28,419 nt of DNA from NCBI GenBank assembly GCA_946886255.1, contig CAMPIG010000011.1, positions 1-28,419 on the forward strand, in the 5' to 3' direction. The notes beneath the pieces are model-generated. The model was not told where the DNA came from, ran no database searches, and was given only the letters and a program-made list of their open reading frames with translations. The translations under genes were made by a program, and so were the position numbers. Every line of letters starts with the position of its first letter. The first letter of the stretch is position 1. This document shows, one piece after another, positions 25,916 to 28,419 of this stretch. The stretch comes from an uncultured Cellvibrio sp. (lineage in GTDB: Bacteria > Pseudomonadota > Gammaproteobacteria > Pseudomonadales > Cellvibrionaceae).

Positions 25916-26090
25916 TTTTAATTGTTTCCATCAATCACTCTGATAAAAAATCCTGGCATATATTGCCTCTGCACTTTTATGGCGCGGGTTTGTTTGCTGA
26001 TGTTCTCTTTTGATGCGTAATTGGTAGTAAAGCTGTTTGAAAACGATAAATTTCTGTGGATTTGATTGCCATTTTGGGTCGGCTTTTTGT

Positions 26091-26119
26091 TTGTGTTTCT
26101 GAGGTTCCCTCTCTATAAT
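26091..26119 (+). promoter_or_regulatory. Candidate promoter of sdhCDA
   Basis: TATAAT (26114-26119) is preceded at exactly 17 bp by TTGTGT (26091-26096), three of six matches to the -35 consensus. The resulting leader would be about 170 nt. Confidence 0.55.
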
Positions 26120-26233
26120 ACGGCGCGACTTGCAGGATGCGGCTGGTGACAACCTTTAACTCTCCTGTTTTTATTGAAATCTGCTATCAGTAACTCGTGG
26201 TACAGGGTCGATTTGGACGATAGGTTGAGGTAA

Positions 26234-26251
26234 AGCGTTGGTCCCAACGCT
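26234..26251. promoter_or_regulatory. Palindrome in the sdhC leader
   Basis: AGCGTTGG (26234-26241) and CCAACGCT (26244-26251) are perfect inverted repeats separated by TC. It lies 46 bp before the sdhC start and downstream of the candidate promoter, so it could be a protein site or an mRNA hairpin. There is no T-run after it. Confidence 0.5.
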
Positions 26252-26297
26252 CATTCTTAAAACCTGCCCGCGATGGGCAAAAAGGTGACTATCAACC

Positions 26298-26672
26298 GTG
26301 AACAAAAAAAGACCTGTCAATCTCGATATATCCACTATTACACTTCCTATCACCGCTTACGTCTCTATCCTTCATCGCATTTCTGGTGTTGTCCTTTTTG
26401 CTGGCATGGCCGTACTACTATGGCTGTTGGACGCAAGTCTGGCCTCTGAGGAGAGCTTTGGTGCGATGAAAGAGTCCCTGAATAATCCGGTTTATAAGTT
26501 CGTACTCTGGGGCGTACTTTCTGTACTCGCCTATCACACTGTTGCTGGTGTACGTCACCTGACAATGGATGGCGGAGTGGGTGAGACCTTAAAGGGTGGT
26601 CGATTGGGTGCCAAGCTTGTGGTGCTGTTGGCCATAGTATTGATCGTAATAGCCGGAGTGTGGATATGGTAA
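26298..26672 (+). CDS. sdhC: Succinate dehydrogenase cytochrome b556 subunit
   Basis: A 124-residue inner-membrane anchor of complex II with three transmembrane helices. KRPVNLDISTITLPITAYVSILHRISG matches the E. coli N-terminus, including the quinone-site Ser and Arg of SILHR. The heme b ligand is His80 in LAYHTVAGVRHLTMD. The start is GTG 26298 with AGGTGA upstream; the E. coli protein aligns from this point. Its last seven bases overlap sdhD. Confidence 0.96.
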   Translation: MNKKRPVNLDISTITLPITAYVSILHRISGVVLFAGMAVLLWLLDASLASEESFGAMKESLNNPVYKFVLWGVLSVLAYHTVAGVRHLTMDGGVGETLKGGRLGAKLVVLLAIVLIVIAGVWIW

Positions 26673-27034
26673 CCGCAGTAACCAGTTTTGGTCGTAGTGG
26701 TTTGTATGATTGGTTGATTCAGCGCGTTGGCGCTGTGGTATTGACAGCCTATACAATCTTTCTTGTCGTTTACATTGCCATAAATCCTGACCTGGATTTT
26801 GCCCAGTGGAGCGCGCTCTATAATCAGCTATGGATGCGTATCTTCAGTCTGCTTGCTCTTATTTCATTTATTACACATGCCTGGATCGGGCTTTGGTCTG
26901 TCTTGACGGACTATCTCACCAACCGTTTGTTGGGAGCCAAGGCTACTGTGTTGCGCCTTGTTGCGCAGACAGTATTGGGTGTTGCCGCTGTGACCTACCT
27001 GGTCTGGGGCGTTGAAATTTTGTGGGGACTCTAG
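26666..27034 (+). CDS. sdhD: Succinate dehydrogenase membrane anchor subunit
   Basis: A 122-residue protein with three transmembrane helices, the second complex II anchor. [20 protein letters not shown] aligns with the E. coli start. His71 in THAWIGLW is at the same position as the E. coli residue in this motif, and Asp82-Tyr83 in LTDY matches the quinone-site pair. ATG 26666 has GGAG at 26655-26658; the GTG at 26660 is a less likely start. It overlaps sdhC by 7 bp, and sdhA follows after 4 bp. Confidence 0.95.
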   Translation: MVTAVTSFGRSGLYDWLIQRVGAVVLTAYTIFLVVYIAINPDLDFAQWSALYNQLWMRIFSLLALISFITHAWIGLWSVLTDYLTNRLLGAKATVLRLVAQTVLGVAAVTYLVWGVEILWGL

Positions 27035-27038
27035 GCAG

Positions 27039-28419
27039 ATGGCTAACATGCGAACAATCTCATTCGACGGTATTGTTATCGGTGGCGGTGGCGCGGGCAT
27101 GCGCGCTGCGCTACAGCTGGCACAATCCGGTTATAAAACAGCAGTAATTACCAAGGTATTTCCAACTCGCTCGCACACGGTATCAGCCCAGGGTGGTATC
27201 ACCTGCGCAATTGCAAGCTCAGATCCGAACGATGACTGGCGCTGGCACATGTATGACACCGTCAAAGGGTCCGATTACATTGGCGACCAAGATGCTATTG
27301 AGTACATGTGTTCTGTTGGTCCAGAGGCCGTTTTTGAGCTGGAGCATATGGGCTTGCCGTTTTCCCGCACGGAAAATGGTCGTATTTATCAGCGCCCCTT
27401 CGGTGGACAATCAAAAGATTTTGGTAAAGGTGGTCAAGCGGCGCGTACTTGCGCAGCAGCGGACCGCACCGGCCATGCACTTCTGCATACCCTCTATCAG
27501 GGCAACCTCAAAAACAAAACTGTTTTTCTGAACGAATGGTTCGCCGTTGATCTGGTAAAAAATCAGGATGGCGCCGTTGTCGGCGTCATAGCAATCAATA
27601 TCGAAGACGGTGAAACGGTGTATGTCAAAGCCAAGGCCACCGTCTTAGCAACTGGTGGTGCTGGCCGTATTTATGCTTCTACTACCAATGCCCACATCAA
27701 CACCGGTGACGGGATCGGTATGGCGTTGCGCGCCGGTTTCCCGGTGCAGGATATCGAGATGTGGCAATTCCACCCGACTGGTATTGCCGGCGCCGGTGTG
27801 TTGGTTACAGAAGGGTGTCGCGGTGAAGGTGGTTACCTGATCAATAAAGATGGCGAACGCTTTATGGAGCGTTATGCTCCTAACGCCAAAGACCTTGCCG
27901 GTCGTGATGTTGTGGCTCGCTCAATGGTTCAGGAAATCCTGGAGGGGCGTGGCTGCGGCCCGAACGGTGATCACGTGCTGCTTAAGCTTGATCATCTGGG
28001 TGAGGAGGTACTTGAAAGTAAGTTGCCTGGTATATGTGAGTTGTCACGTACCTTCGCGCACGTCGATCCTGTTTATGCACCCATTCCGGTTGTACCAACG
28101 TGCCATTATATGATGGGCGGCGTACCAACCAATGTGAACGGCCAGGCGTTGATGGTTGATGCGAGTGGTAAAGATGTTGTCATCGATGGCCTCTACGCTT
28201 GCGGAGAAGTGGCGTGTGTCTCTGTGCACGGCGCCAATCGTCTCGGCGGAAACTCGCTGCTGGATCTGGTGGTATTTGGTCGCGCGGCAGGTTTGTACAT
28301 CGAAAAAGCGCTGCGTGAAGGCATTGAGCAGCGTGACGCTACCCAGTCCGATATAGAAACCTCGATGGCTCGCCTGAACAAAATTAACACCTCAACCAGC
28401 GGTGAAAGCGCTGCTGTAC
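27039..28419 (+). CDS. sdhA: Succinate dehydrogenase flavoprotein subunit, 3' end outside the window
   Basis: The first 460 residues of about 590; no stop codon appears before the window ends. SdhA oxidises succinate to fumarate on covalently bound FAD and passes electrons to SdhB. The dinucleotide fold is [23 protein letters not shown]. The FAD-linked residue is His46 in [12 protein letters not shown] (His45 in E. coli). Substrate and active-site segments are conserved: [58 protein letters not shown] and [26 protein letters not shown] 27039 has AGG just ahead; ATG 27048 is an alternative start. It is co-transcribed with sdhCD, and sdhB is expected downstream. Confidence 0.97.
   Translation, partial: MANMRTISFDGIVIGGGGAGMRAALQLAQSGYKTAVITKVFPTRSHTVSAQGGITCAIASSDPNDDWRWHMYDTVKGSDYIGDQDAIEYMCSVGPEAVFELEHMGLPFSRTENGRIYQRPFGGQSKDFGKGGQAARTCAAADRTGHALLHTLYQGNLKNKTVFLNEWFAVDLVKNQDGAVVGVIAINIEDGETVYVKAKATVLATGGAGRIYASTTNAHINTGDGIGMALRAGFPVQDIEMWQFHPTGIAGAGVLVTEGCRGEGGYLINKDGERFMERYAPNAKDLAGRDVVARSMVQEILEGRGCGPNGDHVLLKLDHLGEEVLESKLPGICELSRTFAHVDPVYAPIPVVPTCHYMMGGVPTNVNGQALMVDASGKDVVIDGLYACGEVACVSVHGANRLGGNSLLDLVVFGRAAGLYIEKALREGIEQRDATQSDIETSMARLNKINTSTSGESAAV

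Larger units (their letters stand above)
25684..26297. other. Divergent control region between gltA and sdhC
   Basis: 614 bp with no supported gene; the minus-strand ORF at 25931-26152 has no recognisable domain. It contains the gltA promoter, a possible second gltA -10 box (TATAAT on the minus strand at 25819-25814), the LacI-type operator copy 3, the sdh promoter and a palindrome in the sdhC leader. Confidence 0.65.

Noticed and set aside
25964..25985. Second sigma-54-like element near TGGCATATATTGCC
   Set aside because: The GG to GC spacing is two bases too short for RpoN.
25931..26152. 73-codon minus-strand ORF between gltA and sdhC
   Set aside because: It covers the sdh promoter region, has no domain, and its Lys/Gln-rich composition is typical of AT-rich non-coding DNA.
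1..28419. CRISPR arrays, insertion sequences, prophage genes, tRNA or rRNA
   Set aside because: No regularly spaced repeats, transposase or integrase motifs, or tRNA/rRNA sequences were recognised on either strand.

Overview
The window looks like ordinary chromosome from a Cellvibrio-like gammaproteobacterium (Cellvibrionaceae or a near relative). This rests on the protein families present: ExoP-type GH3 glucosidases, a Glk-type glucokinase, E. coli-like MoaC/D/E, citrate synthase, SdhC/D/A and TalB. It also rests on gene order, since mlaA, a PilZ gene, an RssB-like regulator, a STAS gene, tal and dusA stand close together as I recall from Pseudomonas. No rRNA, tRNA, insertion sequence, phage gene or CRISPR array was seen. 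Species assignment is inference.

Left third (1-13.1 kb). A HAD-IB phosphatase gene faces a REC-PAS-GGDEF-EAL gene across a shared terminator. After a gene-poor gap of about 730 bp come a trimeric-type porin, a small secreted protein of unknown function and an MlaA homologue without a lipobox. A c-di-GMP receptor (PilZ) gene then diverges from a two-gene partner-switching module (REC-PP2C phosphatase and STAS protein). On the minus strand dusA, transaldolase and a TerB-domain gene follow one another. Divergent from dusA are a DUF481 outer-membrane protein and a tightly packed moaC-moaD-moaE cluster.

Middle (13.1-24.4 kb): a beta-glucan/glucose locus. It holds an MFS sugar symporter gene broken by a one-base frameshift, a LacI-family regulator, glucokinase, two paralogous GH3 beta-glucosidases (one a lipoprotein, one without any export signal) and a second outer-membrane channel preceded by a sigma-54-like promoter. 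The inferred route is entry of oligosaccharides through the outer-membrane channel, cleavage in the periplasm or cytoplasm by GH3 enzymes, glucose import by the MFS permease and phosphorylation by Glk. A perfect palindrome with core TGACAGCGCTGTCA covers the predicted -35 box of both the permease and the glucokinase promoters, which strongly suggests it is the LacI operator.

Right end (24.4-28.4 kb): entry to the TCA cycle. gltA diverges from sdhC-sdhD-sdhA; sdhA runs off the window edge. A near-perfect copy of the same LacI operator lies between gltA and sdhC, so the sugar regulator may also touch central carbon flow.

Nothing here is clearly a new kind of system. The best leads are the three-site operator set, the split-compartment GH3 pair, the permease frameshift, the sigma-54-like promoter and the lipobox-less MlaA.
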